Shown: positions 20,761 to 30,579 of the stretch, piece by piece
Numbering within the stretch: the first letter of the stretch is position 1
Layout: each line of letters begins with the position of its first letter
Assembly: GCF_014843845.1 (NCBI RefSeq)
Contig: NZ_JHQS01000019.1
Span: 62,001-126,000 of the forward strand
Origin: Mesorhizobium amorphae
GTDB lineage: Bacteria; Pseudomonadota; Alphaproteobacteria; Rhizobiales; Rhizobiaceae
Reading direction: 5' to 3'
DNA: 64,000 nt
Position numbers and translations under genes: made by a program
Notes under the pieces: model-generated
Database searches by the model: none
Told to the model about the DNA's origin: nothing
The model's input: the letters and a program-made list of their open reading frames with translations, nothing else

Positions 20761-21984
20761 ATGTTCACGTTCAGAGGCTTCTGGTTATCGGAGCGCGGCA
20801 ACTTTGCCATAGCGACCGCGATAGCGATGCTGCCGGTCATGATTGGCGTGGCCGGCGCCATCGATCTCGTGGGCACGAGCGACGACGCCGCGCAGTTGCA
20901 GAACTCGCTGGACGCGGCTGGGCTTGCCGTCGGCACGAAGTACTCTCCCGACATGACGGCTGGCGAAGTCCAGGAGCTAGGCCTGACATTCTTCGCGGCC
21001 AACCTGCGCGACGTCGACCAGGAGAAATATTCGGGCAGCGTCTCGGCCTTTTCAGCAACCGCCAGCGGGGGCTCGGGCGCTTATTACATCTCGCTTTCGT
21101 CCAGCATCAGCCGCCCAGGCTTCATCAGCGGCTCGGACTCCTGGCAGGCGCACCGCTCGGCCTCGGTCAAGATAGAGCCCGGCGCGCAGGCCTGCGTGCT
21201 GGCGCTCGATCCGCATGCATCCGCCGCCGTGAACCTGCAGGGCTCGACCAATGTCTCGATGAGCAGCTGCGTGATCGCGTCAAACTCGGATGCGTCCGAT
21301 TCCGTCAACAGAGGCGGTTCCGCGCTGGTTTCTGCGGGCTGCGTCTCGACCGTCGGCGGCACTTCCGGGCTTTCGCTGCCCAACGCCAGTCTCACCTGCG
21401 AAACGCCGCTCGAAGATCAATATGCGTCCATCGATCCTCTGGCCGACGTCGTCCCTCCCCCCTACACATTGTGCCTGCCCGTCCCGAACGGCAAAACCTA
21501 CACGCTGTCGCCCGGCACCTATTGCGACAAGACATTGTCGGGAAACATCACGCTGGACCCGGGCGCCTACATCCTGCGCGGCACCACCATAAAGCCGGGG
21601 GGCAACGGCAGCCTGACCGGCCAGGGCGTGACCCTGTTCCTCATGGAGGACGCGCAGATCTACATAAACGCCAATGAGAAGGTGAACCTTTCCCCGCCGA
21701 CCAGCGGCCCCTATGCCGGCATCACCATTTTTCAGGACCACGGGAACACCTCCGCCCTGACGCTGAATGGCACCGCAAATTCCATAATCAGCGGATTCGT
21801 CTATGCGCCCGACGCGCCCATTTCCTATGCCGGAAACTCCGACATGAGCGGCCAGGGCGACTGTCTGAGGCTTGTCGGCAAGACCGTGCAGATGACGGGA
21901 AACTCCTCCGTCAGAACGGACTGCGCGGCCCTGCTCGGAAATCGCGAGATGTATGCCGGCCGCCTCATCACGCTCGCGAAATGA
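20761..21984 (+). CDS. TadG-like protein without VWA domain, copy 3
   Basis: The protein has 407 residues. The N-terminus LSERGNFAIATAIAMLPVMI is the same anchor type as in the two VWA proteins, followed by NSLDAAGLAVGTKY. Instead of a VWA there is a Ser/Gly/Asn-rich region with cysteines (VSMSSCVIASNS, STVGGTSGLSLPNASLTC) and a repetitive strand-rich tail, ITLDPGAYILRGTTIKPGG and ALTLNGTANSIISGFVYAP, that resembles a parallel beta-helix. It is probably a surface protein on the same anchor. GGGGG lies before ATG. Upstream, GCATTTTAG occurs twice (20669 and 20684), 15 bases apart. Confidence 0.8.
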   Translation: MFTFRGFWLSERGNFAIATAIAMLPVMIGVAGAIDLVGTSDDAAQLQNSLDAAGLAVGTKYSPDMTAGEVQELGLTFFAANLRDVDQEKYSGSVSAFSATASGGSGAYYISLSSSISRPGFISGSDSWQAHRSASVKIEPGAQACVLALDPHASAAVNLQGSTNVSMSSCVIASNSDASDSVNRGGSALVSAGCVSTVGGTSGLSLPNASLTCETPLEDQYASIDPLADVVPPPYTLCLPVPNGKTYTLSPGTYCDKTLSGNITLDPGAYILRGTTIKPGGNGSLTGQGVTLFLMEDAQIYINANEKVNLSPPTSGPYAGITIFQDHGNTSALTLNGTANSIISGFVYAPDAPISYAGNSDMSGQGDCLRLVGKTVQMTGNSSVRTDCAALLGNREMYAGRLITLAK

Positions 21985-22101
21985 GCGAGTATTTAGCGCC
22001 GCGCGGGTAGCGATTTTCAACGCGCTGCCCGGACGCGACCTTACATACAGGCGGTTGTCGGAGGGGCGGCGCCAGGTGCTGGCGCCACCCCGCCTACGGT
22101 T

Positions 22102-22806
22102 CTAGGCGGCGAAGCGCTCGATGACCTCGGCCAGGGGAACGTGCCCGAGGCAGGCGCCCGAGCCGACAGGCCTTTCGCCATCCTCGACACCTAGCGCGTA
22201 TCGCACGGCCGGATCGGCCTCGATGCGGCGGCGCAAAGCGGCGAGCTTTGGATAGGCGGCACCGTCGATCGCCTCATGGTACTCGGCCCAGCGCGCCACG
22301 CCGATCAGCGTGGTGTCGGCCAGCGTCAACCGGTCGCCGACCAGAAAGTCGGTATCGGTGATCATGGCCTCTAGCCGGTCGTGGCGCTCGGCCACCGCCT
22401 TGCGGCCGAAATCGCGCAAGGTCGCCTGCAGCACCGGATCGGGCGACGCCATTTCCAGCGCCACCCAGAGCGGGCTGAATGCGGCGGTGAAGCCGGTGTT
22501 CACGAAAGCCGTGAGCTGGTGCATGCGGTCGGCTTCCGGCGTGCGCGGCTCGAAGCTGATGCGGCGCTCACTGTCGCGGGCTTCAAGCCATGCGGCAATG
22601 GCCATTGTCTCGGTGAGCACGTTGCCTTCGTCGGTGATCAGGACCGGCGTTTCCTGCCGGCCGTTGATGCCGGCATAGGCATCGTTTTTCATCTCGGCCA
22701 GCATGTCGACGCGACACAGCCGGTAGGGTTGCCCGACGCGTTCAAACGCAGCGACGAGCCCCATCGAACTTCCCGCCGGGAAGCCGTAAAGGAGGATAGG
22801 TTCCAT
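22102..22806 (-). CDS. Glutathione S-transferase family protein
   Basis: The protein has about 234 residues. The thioredoxin-like N-terminal domain starts EPILLYGFPAGSSMGLVAAF, and Ser in GSS is the probable catalytic residue; the glutathione-site cis-Pro is in RQETPVLI and TETMAIAAWLE is the following element. The helical C-domain contains DTDFLVGDRLTLADTTLIGV. The start giving MEPILLY follows GGAAGAAG. It is divergent from the HxlR-type gene, which probably represses it; the electrophile handled is unknown. Confidence 0.9.
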   Translation of the reverse strand: MEPILLYGFPAGSSMGLVAAFERVGQPYRLCRVDMLAEMKNDAYAGINGRQETPVLITDEGNVLTETMAIAAWLEARDSERRISFEPRTPEADRMHQLTAFVNTGFTAAFSPLWVALEMASPDPVLQATLRDFGRKAVAERHDRLEAMITDTDFLVGDRLTLADTTLIGVARWAEYHEAIDGAAYPKLAALRRRIEADPAVRYALGVEDGERPVGSGACLGHVPLAEVIERFAA

Positions 22807-22920
22807 TGTTGCTTCTTCCATCATTTAGGGGATTTCGCTGCGCAGCGAAACTTGACCCTAAACGCTGGCCGCCCCATGTAAATTACGCACTATTCTGTAA
22901 CCAGCCGCCACAGGCCCCCC

Positions 22921-23283
22921 ATGAAAGACGTCGTCTCGCGCTGCCCGATCGAAGAGACCATGCGCGTGCTCAGCGGTCGCTGGCCGACCTTGCTGCTCTA
23001 CTATCTGAAGGACGGGACCAAACGCTTCAGCGACTTGAGGCGCGACAATCCGACCGTGTCGCACCGCATGCTGGCGCTGGAGCTGCGCAAGCTGGAGGAC
23101 GCCGGCATCGTGCGGCGGACAGCGCATCCGGGCTATCCGCTGCGCGTCGACTACGACCTTACGGAGCCTGGCCGCAGGCTCGTGCCGCTGATCGATGCGC
23201 TCGGCTCGTGGTGGGTGTATACGGAAGACGACCGGACCGGCCGTTCTCCAATCTCGGAAACAAATCTCGATACAGCTGCCTAG
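22921..23283 (+). CDS. HxlR-family transcriptional regulator
   Basis: The protein has 120 residues. It has the HxlR winged-helix signature CPIEETMRVLSGRWPTLLLY, then RFSDLRRDNPTVSHRMLALE, the recognition helix region, and a wing VRRTAHPGYPLRVDYDLTE. Members often sense thiol-reactive compounds; Cys8 here is conserved in the family (established for related regulators such as HypR and YodB). It is divergent from the glutathione S-transferase gene with 114 bases between, so control of that gene is likely. Confidence 0.93.
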   Translation: MKDVVSRCPIEETMRVLSGRWPTLLLYYLKDGTKRFSDLRRDNPTVSHRMLALELRKLEDAGIVRRTAHPGYPLRVDYDLTEPGRRLVPLIDALGSWWVYTEDDRTGRSPISETNLDTAA

Positions 23284-23385
23284 AGCGGTTCACCGTTTCA
23301 CGGAAACGCAGAACCGCTCTATCTCTTTGTTTTGACGCAATTCCGGACGGAAAACCGTTTCACACTTTTCCTGGAATTGCTCTAG
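23281..23385. repeat. RIME-type intergenic mosaic element, second full copy
   Basis: The first palindrome runs from TAGAGCGGTTC to GAACCGCTCTA. The second runs from GCAATTCC to GGAATTGC with CCGTTTCACACTTTTCC in the middle. The two-hairpin layout and length of about 105 bp match the element at 2257-2364, though the sequence family differs. It touches the stop codon of the HxlR gene. Confidence 0.8.
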
Positions 23386-23445
23386 AACCGAGATTTTCGC
23401 CGCCCTGCCCGGCAAAAGCCATGATCGCGCTTATCTCAGGCGGAC

Positions 23446-23964
23446 ATGACCATTGCGAACATCGACAATCACCAAGCCCAATCGAAACTGAGCAGGCGCC
23501 TGCTGCTAAAGGGAGCCAGCCTGGCCGCGTTGGTCGGCCTCGCGGCCTGCAGCACCGTTTCGCAGCCGACCGGCGAAGGCGCCGGCGTCTCCTCATCCGC
23601 CACCGGCACGCTGGCCGGCATTCGGGCTTCGGCCGGGCTCGGTCCGCTGGTTCCCGATGGACAGCTCGAACAGGCGGCGCTGCAGCAGGCAGGCTATATG
23701 GCCGGGGCGCGCCGCATGAGCCATACAACCGGCTGGGGCAAAACCTTTTCCTCGCGCGTCAGGGGCAACGGCATTGCCGGTGCGGCCGCCGAAAACATCG
23801 CCGAAGGCCGCTTCGACCAGGCGAAACTGTTCGACATCTGGGTGCATTCGCCCGGCCATCGCCGCAACATGCTCGACCCGCGCTTCACCCGCTTCGGCCT
23901 TGCCTATGTGCGCGACGGCCGCGACTCCAGCCTGCGCTACTGGAGCCTGGTGCTGGGCAAGTAA
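23446..23964 (+). CDS. CAP/SCP-domain lipoprotein
   Basis: The protein has 172 residues. The N-terminus has twin arginines and a lipobox, LSRRLLLKGASLAALVGLAA then Cys, so it is a lipoprotein, perhaps Tat-dependent. The mature part is a CAP (SCP/PR-1) domain: LVPDGQLEQAALQQAGYMA, MSHTTG, AAENIAEG and WVHSPGHRRNMLDP, with the two conserved histidines. Bacterial CAP proteins bind lipids or peptidoglycan-linked ligands or cut peptides. The actual role is unknown. Confidence 0.9.
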   Translation: MTIANIDNHQAQSKLSRRLLLKGASLAALVGLAACSTVSQPTGEGAGVSSSATGTLAGIRASAGLGPLVPDGQLEQAALQQAGYMAGARRMSHTTGWGKTFSSRVRGNGIAGAAAENIAEGRFDQAKLFDIWVHSPGHRRNMLDPRFTRFGLAYVRDGRDSSLRYWSLVLGK

Positions 23965-24008
23965 CGACCTTCGGGCGAAGGCGCTCTGCACTGCTGCCAC
24001 ATGAGGGG

Positions 24009-25544
24009 TCAGTCCATATGCGCGGCGGGTGCGCCGCCTGCGGCCGGACCATCCTTTGGCTTGCGCAGCAGGAAGACGAACGGGACGGCAAGCAGCGTCA
24101 TCATCATCAGCAGTTTGAAGTCGTTGATGTAGGAGATCATCATCGCCTGGATATTGACCAGCCCGTCGACTTCCGAAAGTGCCGTTGGGTCGCCGCCCGC
24201 CGCGGCAGGCGAGACCGCCCACAGATTGGGATTGAACGGGTTGATGAAGGCCGAGAGCTCGCTGTGGTTGACCTGGATGTTGCGCACCAGGAGAACCGTC
24301 ACGACCGACACGCCGATCGACGAGCCGAGATTGCGCACCAGGCTGAACAGCGCCGTGGCATCGGTGCGGTAGCGTGGGTCGAGCGTCGCGAAAGCCACGG
24401 TCGACAGCGGCACGAACACCATTCCCATTCCCAGGCCCTGGATGATGCCGGAGCTGAGGATCAGCCAGTTGTCCATCTGCGGCGTGAAACTCGCCATGGT
24501 GTGGAGCGACTGCGCGGTCAAAAGGAAGCCGATGACAACGAGGATGCGGGCATCGACCCTGTGCATGATGCGGCCGACCAAAAGCATCGAAATCATCGTG
24601 CCGATACCGCGGGGACCTATGACGACACCGATGGTCATGGTCGGATAGCCGAAGATGGTCGACAGCATTGGCGGCAGCAGCGACATGCTCGCCAGGATGA
24701 GCACGCCCATGACGAAGATGAACGCCAGCCCGGTCACGAAATTGCGGTCGAGGAAGATCTTGGGGTCGATGAACGGGTGCTCCGCCGTCACCGTGTGAAT
24801 GATGAACACCCAGAAGCCGGTCAGCGAAAGGCCGAGCTCGATCCAGATCTCGACCGAGGAAAACCAGTCGACCTCGCCGCCGCGATCGAGCATTAGCTGC
24901 AGCGCGCCGACGCCGAGCGAGATCATGGCGAAACCGAAGAAATCGAAGCTGCGTATCCGCCGGGCAACGGCAGGCAAATAGGCAGCCATGCCGAGGAAGG
25001 CGGCGATGCCGACCGGCAGGTTGATGAAGAAGACCCAGCGCCAGTTGAAATTCTCGGTCAGCCAGCCGCCGAGCGTCGGGCCGAGGATCGGCCCCAGCAT
25101 GATGCCGGCGCCCCAGATGGCCATCGCCTGGCCGTGGCGTTCCTTCGGGTTGATGTCGAGCAGGAAGGTCTGCGACAGCGGCACGATCGCGGCGCCGAAC
25201 ACGCCTTGCATCAGCCGGAAGAACACCATCGTCTCCAGGCTCCACGCCAGACCGCACAGCATGGAGAAGATGGTGAAGCCGACCACCGCCGTCAGGAACA
25301 GTTCCTTGCGGCCGAGCCGGTCGGCCAGCCAGCCGGTGACCGGCGTCATGATCGCGGCGGCCACGATGTAGGACGTCAGCACCCAGTTGATGTTGTCCGG
25401 CGAGGCGCCGAGATCGCCGGTCATGGTCGGCAGCGCAACGTTGGCAATCGTGGTGTCGAGCGCCTGCATGACCGTCGCCAGCATGAGCGCAACCGTGATC
25501 AGGCCGCGGCGCGGCACTTCCTTGAAGGGTTCTGGGGTGCTCAT
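24009..25544 (-). CDS. DHA2-family MFS drug exporter (EmrB-like)
   Basis: The protein has about 511 residues and 14 predicted helices. Motifs are MQALDTTIANVALPTM in helix 1, GWLADRLGRKELF (motif A, loop 2-3), GIMLGPILGPTLGGWL (motif C) and INLPVGIAA. This is the inner-membrane pump of EmrAB-type tripartite efflux. The start MSTPEPFKEV is chosen because the reading frame upstream is not conserved in character. The cognate EmrA and MarR genes lie upstream on the same strand, though with 302 bases before this gene. Confidence 0.93.
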   Translation of the reverse strand: MSTPEPFKEVPRRGLITVALMLATVMQALDTTIANVALPTMTGDLGASPDNINWVLTSYIVAAAIMTPVTGWLADRLGRKELFLTAVVGFTIFSMLCGLAWSLETMVFFRLMQGVFGAAIVPLSQTFLLDINPKERHGQAMAIWGAGIMLGPILGPTLGGWLTENFNWRWVFFINLPVGIAAFLGMAAYLPAVARRIRSFDFFGFAMISLGVGALQLMLDRGGEVDWFSSVEIWIELGLSLTGFWVFIIHTVTAEHPFIDPKIFLDRNFVTGLAFIFVMGVLILASMSLLPPMLSTIFGYPTMTIGVVIGPRGIGTMISMLLVGRIMHRVDARILVVIGFLLTAQSLHTMASFTPQMDNWLILSSGIIQGLGMGMVFVPLSTVAFATLDPRYRTDATALFSLVRNLGSSIGVSVVTVLLVRNIQVNHSELSAFINPFNPNLWAVSPAAAGGDPTALSEVDGLVNIQAMMISYINDFKLLMMMTLLAVPFVFLLRKPKDGPAAGGAPAAHMD

Positions 25545-25846
25545 GATGCGGAACTTCCAGTCGGTAACAAAAACGTGTAGACAAGGGTTTCCGGGCGGCG
25601 AGGCCGTCCCGTGTGGAGAGACCCTCATCGCGGTGGGACGCGACCATCGATGTGGGGGTTACATCGACCAGAGCGTCTCGAATTTCGCGGGCGCCAGCCG
25701 CCCGGAACCCTGTGGAACGTCGGGTCCGAAGTCGAATGTCGAGGCTGGGCGGCAGTGCCGTCGCAATCCTCGCCCTTCGCCCCGCCGGCCTGTCTCCTGT
25801 CCTTGGTTTGTCAGACGCAGCTTCCGCCGCCTCGCACGAAATCCGT
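25545..25846. other. Non-coding gap between emrA-like and emrB-like genes
   Basis: No convincing gene, hairpin terminator or repeat was found on either strand. Open frames cross it but have no start site or recognisable family. The gap is long for a tripartite efflux operon and may hold a separate promoter for the emrB-like gene. Confidence 0.5.
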
Positions 25847-27010
25847 TTACTGCGCCTCGCCAGCCGTGGCGTGGCCGAAGATCTTCGGCAGCCCGCGCGC
25901 CACACCGGTGTCGACGGTGGCGGTCACGCTCATGCCGGTGCGCAGCGCCATCTTGGCGTCGGGGTCAGTCAGTTCCAGGCGCACCGGGATGCGCTGGGTG
26001 ACCTTGACCCAGTTGCCGGTGGCGTTCTGGGCGGGCAGCAGCGAGAACTCCGCGCCGGTGCCGGCGCCGATCGCCTTGACGGTCGCCGCGAAGGTCTTGC
26101 CCGGATAGGTGTCGACCATGATCTCGGCCTTCTGTCCCGGCTTCATGTTGGTAAGCTGGGTTTCCTTGAAATTGGCGTCGATCCAGGTGTCGCCGGTCTC
26201 GACCAGCGAGAACAGCGGCGTGCCGGAGCCGACATACTGGCCGACCTTGAACGAGGAGGCCTGGCTGATGACGCCATCGGCTGGTGCCTTGACCGTGGTC
26301 TGCGCCAGATCGTAGGCGGCCTTGTCGCGCGCGGCGAGCGCCGCCATCACGGACGGGTGCTTGTCGGTCTCGATCTCGGGATTGCCGCCAAGGGCCGCCT
26401 TGGCGCTTATGATGCCCTGTTCGGCGACCGCCAGCTGCTGCTTGGCCTTGTCGAGATCGTTCTTGGCCTGATCGAGCGACGACTTGGCGTTGATGCCCTT
26501 CTGGGCGAGGTCGGCGGCGCGGTCATATTGCGACTGCGCGAAATCGACCTCGCTGCTGTCGGACTTCTCCTGCGCCATCGACTGGCTATAGGCGGCACGC
26601 AACTGCTCGACATTGAGGCGCGCGCCGGCCACCGCCGCGTCAGCCTGGGCGAGCGCGATCCGATAGGGCTCGGGATCGATGGCAAACAGCACATCGCCCT
26701 GCCTGACGAGCTGGTTGTCGGCTATGTCGACCGTCACGATACGGCCCGCCGTGTCGGAGGCGATCGACACCTTGGCCTGCTCCAGATTGGCGTTCTCGGT
26801 CTCCTGGTAGCGGCCGCCGGTCACCCAGACATAGCTGCCGCCAACGATCAGCGCCGCGGGCAGCGCGATCATCAACAGGGAGCGGCCGAGGCGCCGCTTC
26901 TTCTTCGGCGCGACCGGCGCCGGCTGCTGCGGAGGCGCGACCGCCACGGGCGCCGTCGCTTCCATTTCCAGCTTGGTGATCTTTTCGTCTATTTTGGCTA
27001 CCGCGTTCAT
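25847..27010 (-). CDS. HlyD-family membrane fusion protein (EmrA-like)
   Basis: The protein has 387 residues. It has a cytoplasmic N-terminus, one helix (LLMIALPAALIVGGSYVWV at about 45-63), a lipoyl half-motif (VSIASDTAGRIVTVDIADNQ), a long coiled hairpin rich in Ala, Lys and Gln, the second lipoyl half (TTVKAPADGVISQAS) and a beta-barrel domain. It links the MFS pump to an outer-membrane channel, which is not in the window. The ATG overlaps the TGA of the MarR gene by four bases, so the two are translationally coupled. Confidence 0.94.
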   Translation of the reverse strand: MNAVAKIDEKITKLEMEATAPVAVAPPQQPAPVAPKKKRRLGRSLLMIALPAALIVGGSYVWVTGGRYQETENANLEQAKVSIASDTAGRIVTVDIADNQLVRQGDVLFAIDPEPYRIALAQADAAVAGARLNVEQLRAAYSQSMAQEKSDSSEVDFAQSQYDRAADLAQKGINAKSSLDQAKNDLDKAKQQLAVAEQGIISAKAALGGNPEIETDKHPSVMAALAARDKAAYDLAQTTVKAPADGVISQASSFKVGQYVGSGTPLFSLVETGDTWIDANFKETQLTNMKPGQKAEIMVDTYPGKTFAATVKAIGAGTGAEFSLLPAQNATGNWVKVTQRIPVRLELTDPDAKMALRTGMSVTATVDTGVARGLPKIFGHATAGEAQ

Positions 27011-27495
27011 GCTGCTGCGCCTTCCGTATTCCTGACTTTTTCCAGGGACGACGCCTCGCCGTCCGCAAGATTCTGCACGATGGTGTCCAGCGCCCTGATC
27101 AGAACACGGCGATCTTCCGGCGAAACGCCGACCAGCGATTCCTCGTAGACCTCGCCGGCCAGGCTCTTGACGTGGTTATAGGCCTCGCTTGCCTTGGTGG
27201 TCGGGAAGATCATGCGCACGCGGCGGTCGGTCGCGTCGGAACGGCGCTCGATCCAGCCGCCCTCCTCCATGCGATCGACCAGGCGCGATACGCTGATCGG
27301 CTCGATTTCGAGAAGCTCGGCGAGCCGTGCCTGCGCGACGCCCTCTTCCTTGGCGACGCGGACCAGAAGCCGCCATTGCGCCGAGGACAGGCCGAAGCCG
27401 CTGGCGCGCGCCTCGAAGCGCTTGCGCATCAGGCGCTGCACGTCGTGGATCAAAAATCCCAATCTGTCGATGCCGTCGGAAACCATGAGCGGCAT
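27007..27495 (-). CDS. MarR-family regulator of the efflux operon
   Basis: The protein has 162 residues. The winged helix is LSSAQWRLLVRVAKEEGVAQ, then ELLEIEPISVSRLVDRMEEG and the wing RSDATDRRVRMIFPT. It is the first gene of the emrRAB-like operon and probably represses it until a drug-like ligand binds. Neither the first ATG nor the one three codons later (at 27486, MVSDGIDR) has a Shine-Dalgarno sequence. A good promoter lies so close that the -10 box overlaps the first ATG, so the later ATG, perhaps leaderless, may be the true start. Confidence 0.92.
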   Translation of the reverse strand: MPLMVSDGIDRLGFLIHDVQRLMRKRFEARASGFGLSSAQWRLLVRVAKEEGVAQARLAELLEIEPISVSRLVDRMEEGGWIERRSDATDRRVRMIFPTTKASEAYNHVKSLAGEVYEESLVGVSPEDRRVLIRALDTIVQNLADGEASSLEKVRNTEGAAA

Positions 27496-27521
27496 ATATA
27501 ATAAGCGTGCTTACTATTCAA
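27493..27521 (-). promoter_or_regulatory. Promoter with embedded MarR-type operator
   Basis: Read on the minus strand, TTGAAT (27516-27521) and TATATG (27493-27498) are separated by 17 bases. Within the spacer TAAGCACGCTTA (27502-27513) is a 12-base near-perfect palindrome. A repressor bound there would block RNA polymerase, fitting autoregulation of the marR-emrAB operon. Confidence 0.6.
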
Positions 27522-27597
27522 CGTGGGCAGCCATGCAAATACGGTCACGACGCCGTGATCGGGAGCGGAGACCATCGCTTGTGGCTCTGTTGTCCCA

Positions 27598-28617
27598 TCA
27601 CAGGCGGTTGCGGATCAACATGGTGACGACGAAGAAGGCGCCGAGCGAGCTGGTGATGATGCCGATCGGCAGTTCCTGCGGCGCCAGCAGCGTGCGGGCC
27701 AGAAGATCGCTGGCTAAAAGCAGCACCGCGCCGAACAGCGCCGAGCTTGCGATGAGGCGCAGATGCAACGGACCGGCCAATGGCCGGCAGAGATGGGGGA
27801 TCATCAGGCCGACGAAGCCGATGACGCCGGCGACCGACACGAGGATCGCGGTCGACAGGGCAGCGACGAGAAAGGTCGTGCGGCGCATGCGCGCCACTGG
27901 CACGCCGAGGCTTTCGGCGGCGTTCTCGCCGGCGAGGAAGGCATCGAACCGGCGGTGGTTCCACAGCCCATAGGCAAGGATGATGCCCGCGCCCAGCGCA
28001 GCCAAACCAATATTATCCCAGCGCGCCAGGCCGAGCCCGCCCATGGTCCAGAACAGCACCGAATGGGCGGCGCGCTGGTCGCCGGCGAAGACCAGATAAT
28101 TGGTGAGCGCGGTGAACATGAAGGAGACGGCAAGCCCGGCAAGGATCAGCCGCTCGGGCCCCTGCCCCTTCACGCGCGAGACAAGCAACAGCACCACGGC
28201 CGCGGCCAGCATGCCGCCGGTGAAAGCGGCGACCGGCAAGGTCCAGATGCCGAAACTGTCGCCGAAGACGGTGATGACGGAGACGGCGCCGGCGGCCGCG
28301 CCCGACGAGAGGCCGAACAGGAACGGATCGGCGAGATCGTTGCGGGTCACCGTCTGCAGCAATACGCCGACGACACCCAGCCCGGCGCCGACCGCGATCG
28401 CCAGCAGCGTGCGCGGTAGCCGGAGGTCGACGACGATCTTGCCGACCGGGCCGGACACGGCGTGCGCGTCGAGACCGACCGCACGCGCCAGGGCGCCGAT
28501 GACATCGGGCAGCGCGATCACCGTCGAGCCATAGGCGATCGACAGCAAAGCGAGCGCGGCAACCAGTGCCGCGCCCGCTATCATCACGAAAGGAAAGGAC
28601 TTCGGCCGCAAGCTCAA
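27598..28617 (-). CDS. btuC: Cobalamin ABC transporter permease (FecCD/BtuC family)
   Basis: The protein has 339 residues and about ten helices. Family motifs include LPRTLLAIAVGAGLGVVGVL, NDLADPFLFGLSSGAAAGA and GFVGLMIPHLCRPLAG, where the Gly-rich segment contacts the ATPase. The TTG start at 28617 overlaps the TGA of the binding-protein gene and gives MSLRPKSFPFVM; this makes the length right for BtuC-type permeases. It is the last gene of the riboswitch-controlled operon. Cobalamin specificity comes from the upstream riboswitch rather than from the sequence itself. Confidence 0.88.
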   Translation of the reverse strand: MSLRPKSFPFVMIAGAALVAALALLSIAYGSTVIALPDVIGALARAVGLDAHAVSGPVGKIVVDLRLPRTLLAIAVGAGLGVVGVLLQTVTRNDLADPFLFGLSSGAAAGAVSVITVFGDSFGIWTLPVAAFTGGMLAAAVVLLLVSRVKGQGPERLILAGLAVSFMFTALTNYLVFAGDQRAAHSVLFWTMGGLGLARWDNIGLAALGAGIILAYGLWNHRRFDAFLAGENAAESLGVPVARMRRTTFLVAALSTAILVSVAGVIGFVGLMIPHLCRPLAGPLHLRLIASSALFGAVLLLASDLLARTLLAPQELPIGIITSSLGAFFVVTMLIRNRL

Positions 28618-29561
28618 AAGGCTTCCGGATGCATCGCTTTGGCGATCTTGCCGATTGCCTCGATGTTGGCGGGTCCGGGCGTCAGCTCGGCATAGCGCAG
28701 TGCTACAAAGCGCTCGTTCTTGACCGCGTCGGTCTCCTTCATCGCCGGATGCGCCTTCAGGAATTCGAGCAGCTTCCTGTAGCCGCCGCCATCCTGGTAA
28801 TCGAGCAGGATGAGGAATTGCGGGTTGCGCGCCGCCACCGTCTCCCAATCCGTCGTGCCCCAGCTCGTCTCCATGTCCGCCATGACGTTGTCGCCGCCGG
28901 CAGCCGTGATCATGGCGTTCGGTATGGCGAATTTGCCGGCGGTGAACGGCTTGTCCTCGCCGGAATCATAGAGGAACACGCGTGTGCCCTTGGCGCTGCC
29001 GACCTTGGCGGTGATCGCAGCCAGTTGCGCCTTCCAGCCCGAAACAAGCTTGTCGGCCTCGGCTTCCTTACCAAAGATCTTGCCCAACTTTTCGACGTCG
29101 CCATAGAGCAGGTCCATCGAGGCTGCGGGATGGCTCTTGTCGAGATGGACGCAGCTCTCCGTCAGCACCAGCGTCTTGATGCCGTGCGGGGCGAGCGTGT
29201 CGGGCGTCACCTCGCCGCCCGGTTTCATGCCGTAGTACCAGCCGGCGAAGAAGAAATCGGGCTGGGCGGCGACCAGGTTTTCCAGCGTCGGATACTTTGG
29301 CGCCAGTTCGGGGATCGAGCCTTGATCGGCCTTGAATTCGGGGCCGACCTTGTACCAGCCGGTGATGCCGGTCAGGCCGACGATCGACGGCTGCAGCTTC
29401 AGCGCGAAGGCCATCTCGGCCATGTTGAGATCATGGATGACGGCGCGCTTCGGCGGCGCGTCGAAGGTCAGCTTCTTGCCGCAGCTGTCGACGGTGACCG
29501 GAAAGGCGAACGTCGCCGAGGTAAACAGCGACAGGGCAAAAGAGAGGGCGAGGCGTTTCAC
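28614..29561 (-). CDS. btuF: Cobalamin ABC transporter substrate-binding protein
   Basis: The protein has 315 residues. A Sec signal ends around SATFAFP. The mature protein is a class III periplasmic binding protein: PKRAVIHDLNMAEMAFAL, PTLENLVAAQPDFFFAGW and RNPQFLILLDYQDGGG. It captures the ligand in the periplasm and passes it to the FecCD-type permease. The genes follow ATPase, binding protein, permease order on one strand downstream of a cobalamin riboswitch. A related cobalt or corrinoid ligand cannot be excluded. Confidence 0.87.
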   Translation of the reverse strand: MKRLALSFALSLFTSATFAFPVTVDSCGKKLTFDAPPKRAVIHDLNMAEMAFALKLQPSIVGLTGITGWYKVGPEFKADQGSIPELAPKYPTLENLVAAQPDFFFAGWYYGMKPGGEVTPDTLAPHGIKTLVLTESCVHLDKSHPAASMDLLYGDVEKLGKIFGKEAEADKLVSGWKAQLAAITAKVGSAKGTRVFLYDSGEDKPFTAGKFAIPNAMITAAGGDNVMADMETSWGTTDWETVAARNPQFLILLDYQDGGGYRKLLEFLKAHPAMKETDAVKNERFVALRYAELTPGPANIEAIGKIAKAMHPEAF

Positions 29562-29595
29562 GAGGCATGGCTCCTTGGGTGCATGGAAAGTCGGT

Positions 29596-30378
<783 letters not shown>

Positions 30379-30475
30379 CGGCTCAGCCCCGGCCTCGAAG
30401 CGGGGATGCGAGCCAGTCCGGTGGAGTCGCGGCACAGCGTGCACACGATGATGCGATGGATGGAGGCTTCCAAAG

Positions 30476-30505
30476 TTCCGTCACTTTCCAAAATTGGCGA
30501 CGGAA
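30476..30505 (-). promoter_or_regulatory. Hairpin in the riboswitch leader, possible expression platform
   Basis: On the minus strand TTCCGTC and GACGGAA are a perfect 7-bp inverted repeat enclosing CCAATTTTGG, itself a palindrome. It lies between the cobalamin aptamer and the ATPase start and has no U-tract, so it may act on translation or through Rho rather than as an intrinsic terminator. Confidence 0.4.
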
Positions 30506-30579
30506 GGAAGCTGGGCCGATCGGACGACAGACCGATGGCTACGTCTCCTCCCGGCACACCCCGTCCGGTCAACTCATGC

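Noticed and set aside
23593..25905. Minus-strand open frame of 770 codons through the emrB-like gene
   Set aside because: It reads the emrB-like gene in another phase and is extremely Arg/His-rich.
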